Positions 55,006-62,816 of a stretch of 64,000 nucleotides of DNA are shown here, piece after piece. The DNA lies in NCBI RefSeq assembly GCF_016464365.1, contig NZ_JADCUC010000006.1, forward strand, positions 1 through 64,000, in the 5' to 3' direction. The notes below the pieces were generated by a model. The model saw only the letters and a program-made list of their open reading frames with translations. It ran no database searches and was not told where the DNA came from. The stretch's first letter is position 1. Every line of letters begins with the position of its first letter. Origin of the DNA: Sandaracinobacteroides hominis. GTDB lineage: Bacteria; Pseudomonadota; Alphaproteobacteria; Sphingomonadales; Sphingomonadaceae. The position numbers were made by a program, and so were the translations under genes.

Positions 55006-55173
55006 TCATTTCGGAGCGGGCGTGCTGTGGCCCATGGCGCCATGATCGGTTGCGGCGCCTTCCGCCTTCATCTTGTCGCAGCAACACTTCTTTTCGCCTG
55101 CCGCCGGCTCGGCTGCGAGCGCTGGGGTCGCGAGCAGCGTTGCGAGCGACATCAGGATGATCTGCTTGGTCAT
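55006..55173 (-). CDS. Small exported Cys/His/Met-rich protein (55 aa)
   Basis: The start at 55173 has AAGGAGAC upstream. A signal peptide (MTKQIILMSLATLLATPALA, residues 1-20) is followed by a short mature peptide with KKCCCDKMK and DHGAMGH motifs suited to copper binding. It lies between copB and the MerR promoter, in the same direction. No named family is recognised. Too short for usual ORF cut-offs. Confidence 0.7.
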   Translation of the reverse strand: MTKQIILMSLATLLATPALAAEPAAGEKKCCCDKMKAEGAATDHGAMGHSTPAPK

Positions 55174-55242
55174 GACTGTCTCCTTGCGGTGGTTGTTACA
55201 TGGGTACGCACTTCAAAATCGCTTAATGTGCCGCGTTGGACC

Positions 55243-55986
55243 TTAAAACCAGAACCGCACGCCTCCCCGCACTGACCATCCGCCCGCATCCTCACCCGCT
55301 TCACGGGCAAGGCGGGCGGATTTACCGAGGCGGCTTTCGTAGATAACCGCGAGCGTCGGGGCGAACTTCCGGTTGATCTCGTAGCGGGCCTGGACCCCGG
55401 TCTCGATGATCGAGAATCCCGAGCCGATCAGGCGCTCCGGAACGTCGTTCAGGTAGACGTCCGTCTCCAACTGCGGCTGAAGAACAAAGCGGTTGGTCAG
55501 CTTGACGTCGAAGGATTGCTTGAACCGGATGCTGACATCGCCCTTGAAGCCGATGAAGGCATGCAGCTCGGTCTCGATCAGCTGCGGGGCTAGGCCCTGG
55601 ATGCCGATCACGGCATAGGCGCGCGCATCGGGCTCGATATCGGTGCGGATGCCGCCCTGCACATCGAAGAAGGTCCAGACATTCCGGCTGTAGAGGGCCT
55701 GGATCTCGGCTTGCTCCAAGCGTGGGCCGTTCTGCTCGCCTTCGGTCTTCCACCAGAATTTGTGGATGTCGCCGCCGATCCAGCCTTCCGCATCCCAGTT
55801 GACGACGTCAGCACCATTCTGCCGGCTGTAGTCCACCTGCGCTTGCGTGAAGGTGAGCGTCCGACCGCCATGGAAGTGTTCGGCGAGTCCCTGCCCGGTC
55901 TCGCCGGACCCGGGGTTCGGCCGGCCCGGATCCTGTGCAGCGGCAGGCACGGCGGCCAGCAAGGCCGCGATTGCGAGGATGCGCAT
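55243..55986 (-). CDS. copB: CopB, outer-membrane copper resistance protein
   Basis: 247 residues. A signal peptide (to about AAAQD, residue 18) precedes a beta-barrel CopB domain: WDAEGWIGGDIHKFWWKTEG, LYSRNVWTFFDVQGGIRTDI, GVQARYEINRKFAPTLAVIY, ending in Phe as outer-membrane proteins do. The usual N-terminal Met-rich stretch of longer CopB proteins is absent, so this is a short form. It follows copA in the same operon. Confidence 0.9.
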   Translation of the reverse strand: MRILAIAALLAAVPAAAQDPGRPNPGSGETGQGLAEHFHGGRTLTFTQAQVDYSRQNGADVVNWDAEGWIGGDIHKFWWKTEGEQNGPRLEQAEIQALYSRNVWTFFDVQGGIRTDIEPDARAYAVIGIQGLAPQLIETELHAFIGFKGDVSIRFKQSFDVKLTNRFVLQPQLETDVYLNDVPERLIGSGFSIIETGVQARYEINRKFAPTLAVIYESRLGKSARLAREAGEDAGGWSVRGGVRFWF

Positions 55987-55990
55987 CCGC

Positions 55991-58174
55991 TCAGTGTCCG
56001 GCGTGCAGGCTGGCGGTCGACGCGGTGGGGGCGGCGACGTTCGCGACGACCAGCTTCTTCATCATGCCGGAATCCATGTGGAACAGCAGGTGGCAGTGCA
56101 GCGGCCATTCGCCGGGCTCGTCGGCGGTGAGCACGACCGACTGGGTGCGGCCGGGGGCGACGGCGATCACATTCTTCTCCGGCATCCGATCGGCCGGCGC
56201 GCCATTCTCGATCTCGAAGAACATGCCATGCAGGTGCATCGGGTGCGCCATCATCGTCTCGTTCACGAAGGTGATCCGCACCCGTTCGCCGAACTGCACG
56301 TCGACCGGGGGCGACTGATCGAACGGCACGCCGTTCAGCGACCACATGTAGCGCTCCATATTGCCGGTGATGCGGATCACGATCTCGCGCGTCGGCGCGC
56401 GCGCGTCGCGGTTCGGGGTGGCGGCGACCAGGTCGTTCATCGAGAGCACCCGGCTGCCATAGGGAGCGCCGGTGGCCCAGCCGAACACGCGGCCGGAGCC
56501 GTCGGTGTCGCCTTCGCGGCCCAGATCGGCGCCATGGTCCATCTTGCTGTGGTCCATGCCCGCCATCGGGTCCCGGCCGTAGCCATAGTCGACGCGGGGG
56601 AAGGGGGTGCCGCCATCGGGCTTCTGCGCGAGTGCGACGGCCGTGCCGGTGCGGGGTCCGTCGGACTTAGGCGCCGGGCGCGGGGTGCAATGCCCCATCG
56701 CTGCATGCTCGGGCGGGCATTTGGGATCGGCAGCGGGCGCAGTCGCGGGCATGGTGCAATGCCCCATGGCGGCGTGTTCCGGCGTGCAGCTCGCAGCCGG
56801 TTTCTGAGCCGGGGACGGCGCGGTCGGCATGGTGCAATGGCCCATGGCAGCATGTTCCGGCGTGCAGCTGGAAGCGGGAGCCGGGGCTTGGGCCGCTCCG
56901 GGCATCTTGCAGTGGCCCATGGCGGCATGTGCGGGGGTGCAGGTGCCCGCCTGCGGCTGGGCCTGCGCCATTTCCATCCCGGCCATGGCGTGCGGCTGCC
57001 GCTTGGCAGCCGCATTCAGGGTCGCGGTCATGCTGTCGGCGCCTGCCATGGCATGGCCGGCGTGGCCGCTTGCGGCCGCGGACGGCGCGGCATCGCCGCC
57101 CATCGCATGGCCCATCTCGCCCATCATCAGGATCTGCATTGGGCGCGGCTGGGGCACGGCCACCGCCATGTCCGCACGCGGTCCCATGACGGCGAGCGCG
57201 TTCGCGCGACGGTCGATCGTTTCCACCCACAGCGGAAAGGCCCGGTCGTCCTTTGGCTCGACGATCACGTCGTAAGTCTCGGCCACCCCCATTCGGAACT
57301 CGTCGACCTTGACCGGCTCCACCATGCGGCCGTCGGCGGCAATCACCGTCATCATCAGGCCGGGGATGCGCACGTCCATGAAGCTCATGGCCGAGCCGTT
57401 GATAAAGCGCAGCCGGACCTTCTCGCCGGCCTTCATCTCGAAGAAGGGTTTGCGCGCGGTCGGCTGGCCGTTCACCAGCAGCGTGTAATTGGAGACGTCG
57501 GCGATGTCGGTCGGGTCCATCCGCATGCGGCCCCATGCGGCGCGGTCGGACAGCGTCTTGCCGAGCCCGAACTTGCCGGCGTCGCGCAGCATTTCCGGGA
57601 AGGTGCGCTTGTTCATATTGTAGTAGCCGGCGTCCGCTTTCAGGTTGCGGATGATCCGCTCAGGGTCTTCCGGCGTATGCTCGGTCAGCAGAATGACATG
57701 CTCGCGGTCAACGGCGACCTCGGGCCCGTCCTTCGGGTCGATGATAAGCGCGCCATATTGCCCCGCCTGTTCCTGCGTGGAGGCGTGGCTGTGGTACCAG
57801 TAGGTTCCTGACTGGCGCAGCGTGAACTGGTAGGTGTAGGTCTCGCCGCTGGCCACGCCCTGAAAGCCGTTGAAGCCCGGCGCGCCGTCGTGATGGCCGG
57901 GGATCAGCAAGCCATGCCAGTGGATGGCCGTCATTTCCGGCAGCTCATTCTTCAGGTTGACGGTGACGGTGTCGCCTTCCCGGAAGCGCAGCACCGGGCC
58001 GGGCACGTTGCCATTCAGCGTGACAACCGTGTCGCGACGGCCCGGATTCACCTCCAGCCGCTCGCGCTTGGTCACGAGATCGACGGTCACGTCGGCGGCG
58101 AAGGCGCTGGTCGCCGACAGCAGCAGCGTTGCGGCGGCGACCGCCTGAAACCGATATGCTTTGCGTGGCATCAT
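55991..58174 (-). CDS. copA: CopA-type multicopper oxidase with Met/Cys repeat insert
   Basis: 727 residues. A signal peptide ends near SAFAAD (about residue 27). Cupredoxin copper ligands appear in IHWHGLLIP, YWYHSHASTQEQAGQ, HPMHLHGMFFE and WPLHCHLLFHMDSGMM. Between domains lies an insert with Met-rich segments and four tandem copies of CTPEHAAMGHCTMP-like repeats. It oxidises Cu(I) in the periplasm. The start at 58174 has GAGGAC. Naming follows the plasmid Cop nomenclature and is distinct from the ATPase. Confidence 0.92.
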   Translation of the reverse strand: MMPRKAYRFQAVAAATLLLSATSAFAADVTVDLVTKRERLEVNPGRRDTVVTLNGNVPGPVLRFREGDTVTVNLKNELPEMTAIHWHGLLIPGHHDGAPGFNGFQGVASGETYTYQFTLRQSGTYWYHSHASTQEQAGQYGALIIDPKDGPEVAVDREHVILLTEHTPEDPERIIRNLKADAGYYNMNKRTFPEMLRDAGKFGLGKTLSDRAAWGRMRMDPTDIADVSNYTLLVNGQPTARKPFFEMKAGEKVRLRFINGSAMSFMDVRIPGLMMTVIAADGRMVEPVKVDEFRMGVAETYDVIVEPKDDRAFPLWVETIDRRANALAVMGPRADMAVAVPQPRPMQILMMGEMGHAMGGDAAPSAAASGHAGHAMAGADSMTATLNAAAKRQPHAMAGMEMAQAQPQAGTCTPAHAAMGHCKMPGAAQAPAPASSCTPEHAAMGHCTMPTAPSPAQKPAASCTPEHAAMGHCTMPATAPAADPKCPPEHAAMGHCTPRPAPKSDGPRTGTAVALAQKPDGGTPFPRVDYGYGRDPMAGMDHSKMDHGADLGREGDTDGSGRVFGWATGAPYGSRVLSMNDLVAATPNRDARAPTREIVIRITGNMERYMWSLNGVPFDQSPPVDVQFGERVRITFVNETMMAHPMHLHGMFFEIENGAPADRMPEKNVIAVAPGRTQSVVLTADEPGEWPLHCHLLFHMDSGMMKKLVVANVAAPTASTASLHAGH
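56685..56945 (-). repeat. Four tandem Cys/His/Met repeats inside copA
   Basis: Four copies coding for CxPxHAAMGHC(T/K)-type units begin at about 56685, 56754, 56832 and 56907 on the top strand, with a period of 69-78 bases. Between them are Pro/Ala-rich spacers. The DNA copies differ in synonymous and spacer positions, so the array is not brand-new. Confidence 0.85.
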
Positions 58175-58229
58175 GTCCTCGGATCCATGGGATGTCTGCC
58201 ATGCTCTACGCACGGCATCGCCCGCCCCC

Positions 58230-58793
58230 TCAAAGGAGGAGCATAGTCGCAAGCTGCCGGCGCGCCCGTGCCACCTTGGTCTCAACCGCCTTGGCGCTGA
58301 TGCCGAGCTGCGTGCCAGCCTCGGCGTGGCTCAGCCCTTCGAGCGCGGTGAGCACGAGCGGCGCACGCAGCGCGTAGGGCAGATCGGCGATGGCCCGGTC
58401 CAGCTGAGCGACGGCCTGCCGCCCTTCCAGTTGCGCATCTTGCAGCGGCGCATCATCCACGACCCGAAGAACCTCGTCGTCGGTCGCGGGACCCAGGAGG
58501 AAGCGGCGCACGGCCCGGCGCCGCGCCGCATCGCGAACTTTGTTGAGCGCGATGCGCTGCACCCACGGCAGGAACGGGCGCTCGGGATCGAAGCGCGCGA
58601 TGTTCCGCCAGGCCGACACGAATGCCTCCTGCGCCAGATCATAGGCCTCATCGGGATCGCCGGTCAGCCGCCGCAGCGTCCGGTAGATGCTGTCCTTGTG
58701 GCGGCGCATCAGTGTTCCGAACGCCGGCTCGTCGCCGGCGGCGGCGCGACGGGCGAGCGCGCCGTCGCTGTCGCCGTCTCGCGCCGAAGTCAC
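58230..58793 (-). CDS. ECF sigma factor (CnrH-like)
   Basis: 187 residues. Sigma region 2 (TLMRRHKDSIYRTLRRLTGD, DLAQEAFVSAWRNIARFDPE) and region 4 (ALRAPLVLTALEGLSHAEAG, AVETKVARARRQL). Its ATG overlaps the stop of the CnrX-like sensor gene (58790-58793). The order anti-sigma, sensor, sigma matches cnrYXH/nccYXH, where metal binding by CnrX frees the sigma. It probably drives copAB, which lies 56 bases downstream. Confidence 0.85.
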   Translation of the reverse strand: MTSARDGDSDGALARRAAAGDEPAFGTLMRRHKDSIYRTLRRLTGDPDEAYDLAQEAFVSAWRNIARFDPERPFLPWVQRIALNKVRDAARRRAVRRFLLGPATDDEVLRVVDDAPLQDAQLEGRQAVAQLDRAIADLPYALRAPLVLTALEGLSHAEAGTQLGISAKAVETKVARARRQLATMLLL

Positions 58794-59233
58794 TTCGGAT
58801 CGGCGGTCAGCGTATCCACCACCGTCCGGTCGAAACGGGCTGCCTGGGCCGGCGTCAGTACCGCCCGCATGGCGAAGACATGCTCGATCGTCGCCTTCTG
58901 CAGCTCGCCCATCGCGCCATGGAAATGGTCGACGGCCGCCGTCACCTTCGGACCATAGGCACCTTCGCTGGCGATGGCGGCCGCGAGCTCGGCATTAGCC
59001 TGCCGCATTTCCAGTTCGAGCGCCTGGCGCCGAACGGCGAAATCCCGCTCCAGCGCCTCGATCTGCGCGGTCTGCGCCGGCGAAAGATCGAGGTCGCGAT
59101 GCACGGAGGCATGCAGCGAAGCGCCACTGCCGTTGGCGGCCGGCAGGATGCGCGGCCCAAGCCAGGTGCCGGCCATGCCAGCCAGCAGTGCCACGAGGAT
59201 AATCAGAAGCGTCTGCCGCCACGGCCGGCTCAT
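58790..59233 (-). CDS. CnrX/ZraP-like periplasmic metal sensor
   Basis: 147 residues. One N-terminal transmembrane segment (LLIILVALLAGMAGTWLGP) anchors a periplasmic helical hairpin of the heavy-metal-sensor/Spy family (LDLSPAQTAQIEALERDFAV, FHGAMGELQKATIEHVFAMR). His and Glu residues at the expected ligand helix are present. It is coupled by ATGA to both neighbours. Confidence 0.78.
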   Translation of the reverse strand: MSRPWRQTLLIILVALLAGMAGTWLGPRILPAANGSGASLHASVHRDLDLSPAQTAQIEALERDFAVRRQALELEMRQANAELAAAIASEGAYGPKVTAAVDHFHGAMGELQKATIEHVFAMRAVLTPAQAARFDRTVVDTLTADPK

Positions 59234-59505
59234 CGGGAGGCTTCCAGCAGGGTGGACGGCGCCAGGGCGACGGTTGAGGAGAAAGGCGAGGTGTCGGCAG
59301 GCCGCGCCGTTGCCACCGAGGTCGATGCAATCCCGACCAGCAGCGCCCCCAGCGCGGACACCGCGGGAAGCCGCCATCCGGCCAACGGCAAGGCACGCTC
59401 GGCTGCCGCAATCCGGCGCCAGACGCGCGGTTCGAGCGTCGAAAGGTCCCGATCGAGCGGGGCCTCGGCGAGGCGGGACAGCAGGGAATCGAGACGGTCG
59501 GTCAT
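59230..59505 (-). CDS. CnrY-like membrane anti-sigma factor
   Basis: 91 residues. A cytoplasmic helical N terminus (DSLLSRLAEAPLDRDLSTLE) is followed by one transmembrane segment (LPAVSALGALLVGIAST) and a short periplasmic tail. Size, topology and position (first gene, coupled to a CnrX-like sensor and ECF sigma) fit an anti-sigma factor rather than sequence identity, which I cannot judge. Confidence 0.6.
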   Translation of the reverse strand: MTDRLDSLLSRLAEAPLDRDLSTLEPRVWRRIAAAERALPLAGWRLPAVSALGALLVGIASTSVATARPADTSPFSSTVALAPSTLLEASR

Positions 59506-59543
59506 GGCAGCTCCTGCGCACCGTGCGGTGCTTTCACTATGCC

Positions 59544-59606
59544 GATACGCAGGGCAGCAACAAAGCCCGCATCCAATGTGAGGGGAGGCGTGCGCGCCTG
59601 CGTATC
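59544..59606. promoter_or_regulatory. Divergent inverted motif CCTGCGTATC
   Basis: GATACGCAGG (59544-59553) and CCTGCGTATC (59597-59606) form a perfect inverted pair in the divergent region between the anti-sigma gene (start 59505) and the DUF411 gene (start 59613). On each strand it sits 7 to 40 bases ahead of a start, as -10 elements of two facing ECF promoters might. Confidence 0.4.
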
Positions 59607-59612
59607 AGCGAC

Positions 59613-60071
59613 ATGACCTTCGAACAGAACGGCATTGCACGACGAACGGTCTTGGCAGCCATGCTTGGCATGACGGCTTCGCCTGTTCTGGCGTCGACCC
59701 GCCCGCAGATCACAATGTTCCGCGATGCCGGCTGCGACTGCTGCCTGAAGTGGGCCGCACTGGCCGAGCAGGCCGGCTACGCCGTTCGCACGGTGGACCA
59801 GCCCCATATGCCGGCGCTCAAGCAGCGTGCCGGTGTACCGGAAGCGCTCTGGTCCTGCCACACGGCCATGATCGACCGACATCCGGTGGAAGGCCATGTG
59901 CCATTCGCGGCGATTGCGAAGATGCGGGCGATGGGGCCGAAAGCGCCATTCGGCCTTGCCGTGCCGGGCATGCCGATCGGGTCACCCGGAATGGAAGTGC
60001 CAGACGGTCGCCGCGAGCCCTTCGACGTCATGGCGTTCGACCGTGACGGCAGAAGCTGGCGTTTCGTCTGA
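59613..60071 (+). CDS. DUF411 periplasmic metal-binding protein
   Basis: 152 residues. A twin-arginine-like signal (IARRTVLAAMLGMTASPVLA) precedes a DUF411 domain with the metal site CDCCLKWAALAEQAG, then WSCHTAMIDRHPVEGHVPF. DUF411 proteins accompany copper and silver efflux genes. The start at 59613 follows the divergent promoter; the longer frame to 58974 is antisense to the sensor operon. Confidence 0.87.
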   Translation: MTFEQNGIARRTVLAAMLGMTASPVLASTRPQITMFRDAGCDCCLKWAALAEQAGYAVRTVDQPHMPALKQRAGVPEALWSCHTAMIDRHPVEGHVPFAAIAKMRAMGPKAPFGLAVPGMPIGSPGMEVPDGRREPFDVMAFDRDGRSWRFV

Positions 60072-60106
60072 CATCTGCCCACGACATTTGTCCTTAGGAG
60101 ATCAAA

Positions 60107-60481
60107 ATGAACCTACGCGCCACCCTTTTGCTCGCCGTCATTGCGCTCGCCGCAACGCCGGTGCTGGCGCATCCGAAGGTTGTGGGCTCCATACCTGCGG
60201 CAGGTGCAACGGTCGCTTCGCCAAAGGCCATAAGCCTGACGTTCAGCGAGCGGCTGTTCGAGAAGATGTCGGGTGCAACGCTGGCAAAGACCGGCATGGC
60301 TGCGATGCCCGGCCACGGAGCCGGGCCGGTCCGGGCAGAGGCGGCGCTGTCGGATGACGGCAAGGTCATGACGGTCACACCGGCAGCTGCCTTGACCCCG
60401 GGGTCCTATCGGCTGGACTGGTTCGGGGTGGGCGGCGACACGCACCGTGTGACGGGGTCCGTCAGCTTCACCGTTCGCTGA
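60107..60481 (+). CDS. copC: CopC periplasmic copper-binding protein
   Basis: 124 residues. Signal peptide to LAHPK (about residue 21); His1 of the mature protein is a copper ligand. The beta-sandwich has VVGSIPAAGATVASPKAISL, a Met/His insert (MAAMPGHGAG) and YRLDWFGVGGDTHRVTG. AGGAGA precedes the ATG. It is followed after 10 bases by copD. Confidence 0.92.
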   Translation: MNLRATLLLAVIALAATPVLAHPKVVGSIPAAGATVASPKAISLTFSERLFEKMSGATLAKTGMAAMPGHGAGPVRAEAALSDDGKVMTVTPAAALTPGSYRLDWFGVGGDTHRVTGSVSFTVR

Positions 60482-60491
60482 GCCGATCGAC

Positions 60492-61385
60492 ATGGGGGAT
60501 CCGCTGGCGGCAGTAGTTCGGTTCGCGCTTTATTCTTCGCTCGGCTTGCTCTTCGGTCTTTCAGCCTTCGGGTGGCACGGGCTGGCAGGCAAGCACCGCT
60601 CGCACTGGCAACGGAGCCTCCGGGCTCTCCTGATCATCCTTGCGCTGGTTGCGGCGGTGACGTCGGTCGCGGGTCTGTTCGTGATGGCCAGCCGCATGTT
60701 TGCGGTGCCTATGCATTCGCTCGATCGCGAGGCTCTGGGCACGATCCTCGCGCTGCCCGGCCTGGGTTTGGCGCTGCTGCTGCGTGCCGCGGCGCTCACC
60801 CTGTTCGTCGGTATCATGATGTTCGCCCCCACCCGACTGGCTGGACCCATAGTTACAGCAGCAGTCGCCCTCGCCACGCTCGCCTGGTTCGGCCACGCGG
60901 GCGCCTCGGAGGGCTGGCTCGGCTGGCTGCATCTAGGGAGCACGATCCTGCACTTGCTGGCCGCCGGGCTGTGGGCGGGAGCACTGGCCGCCTTCCTGTT
61001 GCTGGGCGCACGGTCCCGCGCGCTGCCGGAGGCTCGCGCCCTGCTGGTCGGGGCGTTGGGCAGGTTCCACTGCACGGGAAGCCTCGTCGTGGGGCTGTTG
61101 CTGGTGACGGGAGTTGGCAACGCGCTGCTGATCCTCGGCATGCCGCTGAACCTGTCGTCCCTGACGACGCCCTGGGCGCAGCTCATGGCGTTGAAGCTGG
61201 TCGCCTTCGCCGCAATGCTGGGCCTTGCTGCCCTCAACCGGTTCCGGTTCGCGCCCGCCTTGGCGACACCCGGCCCGCAATCGGACAGCCATTTGCGCCA
61301 CAGCCTGCGTGTCGAGTTCGGCCTGGCCCTCGTCATCCTCGGCCTCGTTGCCTGGATCGGCCTGCTATCACCCATGGAAGGATGA
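60492..61385 (+). CDS. copD: CopD inner-membrane copper protein
   Basis: 297 residues with about eight transmembrane helices and the CopD domain (HLGSTILHLLAAGLWAGALA, LGRFHCTGSLVVGLLLVTGV). Together with CopC it handles periplasmic copper transfer to the cytoplasm. Same operon as copC. Confidence 0.92.
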   Translation: MGDPLAAVVRFALYSSLGLLFGLSAFGWHGLAGKHRSHWQRSLRALLIILALVAAVTSVAGLFVMASRMFAVPMHSLDREALGTILALPGLGLALLLRAAALTLFVGIMMFAPTRLAGPIVTAAVALATLAWFGHAGASEGWLGWLHLGSTILHLLAAGLWAGALAAFLLLGARSRALPEARALLVGALGRFHCTGSLVVGLLLVTGVGNALLILGMPLNLSSLTTPWAQLMALKLVAFAAMLGLAALNRFRFAPALATPGPQSDSHLRHSLRVEFGLALVILGLVAWIGLLSPMEG

Positions 61386-61389
61386 TCGA

Positions 61390-61872
61390 ATGACATTCCG
61401 CAATCTCGTCACCTTGGCGGCCTTGGGCCTTTCGGCCTCCGCAGCTTGGGCTGCGCCGGATCCGGTGTCGGCCGTAGACGGATTCCATCAGGCCCTCGTA
61501 CGCAACGATGCGGCGGCGGCCACGTCGTTGCTGGCGGCGGATGCCCTGATATTCGAAGCCGGCCACGTCGAACGTTCGGCCAAGGAATATGCAGGAGGCC
61601 ATCTGGCCGGCGACGCCGCCCATGCCGCGAAAACCGCTACGCGCTATATGGGACGACGCTGCCTGATCGGCATGGAGATGACCCTCGTCGCGACCGAGAC
61701 GCTATCCACGCCAATTGGGGATGGCGATGTGCGGATCGGAACCGAGACGATGCTGTTGCGCCGGACCGGGGCGGACTGGCGCATCGCGCATATCCACTGG
61801 TCGTCGCGAAAGCTGGCGCCAGGCAAGACAGCACCGGCTTCGCAGCCCGCACCGCCGGCCTGCCCCGCCTGA
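61390..61872 (+). CDS. SnoaL/DUF4440-like exported protein
   Basis: 160 residues. A signal peptide ends near AWAAPD (about residue 21). An NTF2-like fold follows: VDGFHQALVRNDAAAATSLL, ALIFEAGHVERSAKEY, MLLRRTGADWRIAHIHWSSR. The gene is 4 bases after copD; similar proteins often trail copCD in sphingomonads. Substrate unknown. Confidence 0.8.
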   Translation: MTFRNLVTLAALGLSASAAWAAPDPVSAVDGFHQALVRNDAAAATSLLAADALIFEAGHVERSAKEYAGGHLAGDAAHAAKTATRYMGRRCLIGMEMTLVATETLSTPIGDGDVRIGTETMLLRRTGADWRIAHIHWSSRKLAPGKTAPASQPAPPACPA

Positions 61873-61889
61873 CGGTAGAGCAGATGGGG

Positions 61890-62816
61890 CTAGCGGTGCG
61901 TGGACGTCTCGTCCCCGTAGTCGCGCCCTTCGGTCTGCAGCGTGACATGGTGGATGGCGAACTTCTCTTCCAGCCCCGCCGCCACGCCCTCGCGGACAAG
62001 GTCGGGATCGGCTCCCGCTGCCAGTGTGAGGTGCGCAGTCAGCGTCCCGTCATTCCCCGTAAGCGACCACAGGTGAAGATCATGGACGCCGGCGACTTCC
62101 GGGTGGGCGCCGATCGCGTTTCGCACAGCCTGCAGGTCGAAACCGTGCGGCACGCCTTGCAGCAGCACATTCATGGTGTCGCGTAGCAGCACCCAGGTGC
62201 GCGGCAGCACCATCAGGCCGATGGCGATGGCGATCAGCGGGTCGATCCACTGCGCGCCAGTCAACCAGATGGCGGCGGCGGCCGCGATCACGCCAACCGA
62301 GCCGAGCATGTCGGCCCAGACTTCGAGGAAGGCGCCCTTCACGTTCATGCTGGCGTCCTTCGCGGGCGCCAGGATGCGCATGGAGATGAGGTTGACGATG
62401 AGGCCGGCGGTCGCCACGGCGAGCATGCCGAGCGACTGCACCTCCTGCGGTTCGAAGAAGCGGCCGATGCCTTCGTAGAGGATGTAGCCGGCCACCAGGA
62501 AAAGCAGGATGGCGTTGAACGCGGCGGCTAAGATCTCGAAGCGGCGGTAGCCGAACGTGCGCTTGTCGTCGGCGGGCTTCTGGCCGATGCGGATCGCCAC
62601 CAGCGCGATGGCAAGCGCGGCCGTGTCTGTGAACATGTGCGCCGCGTCCGACAGCAGAGCGAGGCTGTTGAACCACCAGGCGCCGACAAGCTCGACGACG
62701 ACGAAACTGGCGGTGAGGCCCAGCGCCCAGCTTAGTCTGCGGCTGCTGGCGCCGGCGGTGTGATCATGACCTGCTCCCATGTCGATAGGTTCCCTCTGTG
62801 CTGTTGCGCTGTTCAC
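61890..62816 (-). CDS. czcD: CDF-family cation exporter (CzcD-like)
   Basis: 308 residues, six transmembrane helices. The metal site is SLALLSDAAHMFTDTAALAI (His and Asp in helix II) and AFLEVWADMLGSVGV (helix V), with a C-terminal cytoplasmic domain (VHDLHLWSLTGNDGTLTAHL). It exports Zn/Co/Cd by proton antiport. It overlaps the RND gene stop by ATGA (62813-62816) and is convergent with the copCD operon. Confidence 0.92.
   Translation of the reverse strand: MNSATAQREPIDMGAGHDHTAGASSRRLSWALGLTASFVVVELVGAWWFNSLALLSDAAHMFTDTAALAIALVAIRIGQKPADDKRTFGYRRFEILAAAFNAILLFLVAGYILYEGIGRFFEPQEVQSLGMLAVATAGLIVNLISMRILAPAKDASMNVKGAFLEVWADMLGSVGVIAAAAAIWLTGAQWIDPLIAIAIGLMVLPRTWVLLRDTMNVLLQGVPHGFDLQAVRNAIGAHPEVAGVHDLHLWSLTGNDGTLTAHLTLAAGADPDLVREGVAAGLEEKFAIHHVTLQTEGRDYGDETSTHR

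Noticed and set aside
55847-57811. 654-codon plus ORF opposite the multicopper oxidase
   Set aside because: Antisense His/Gly/Arg-rich shadow created by GC skew at codon positions.
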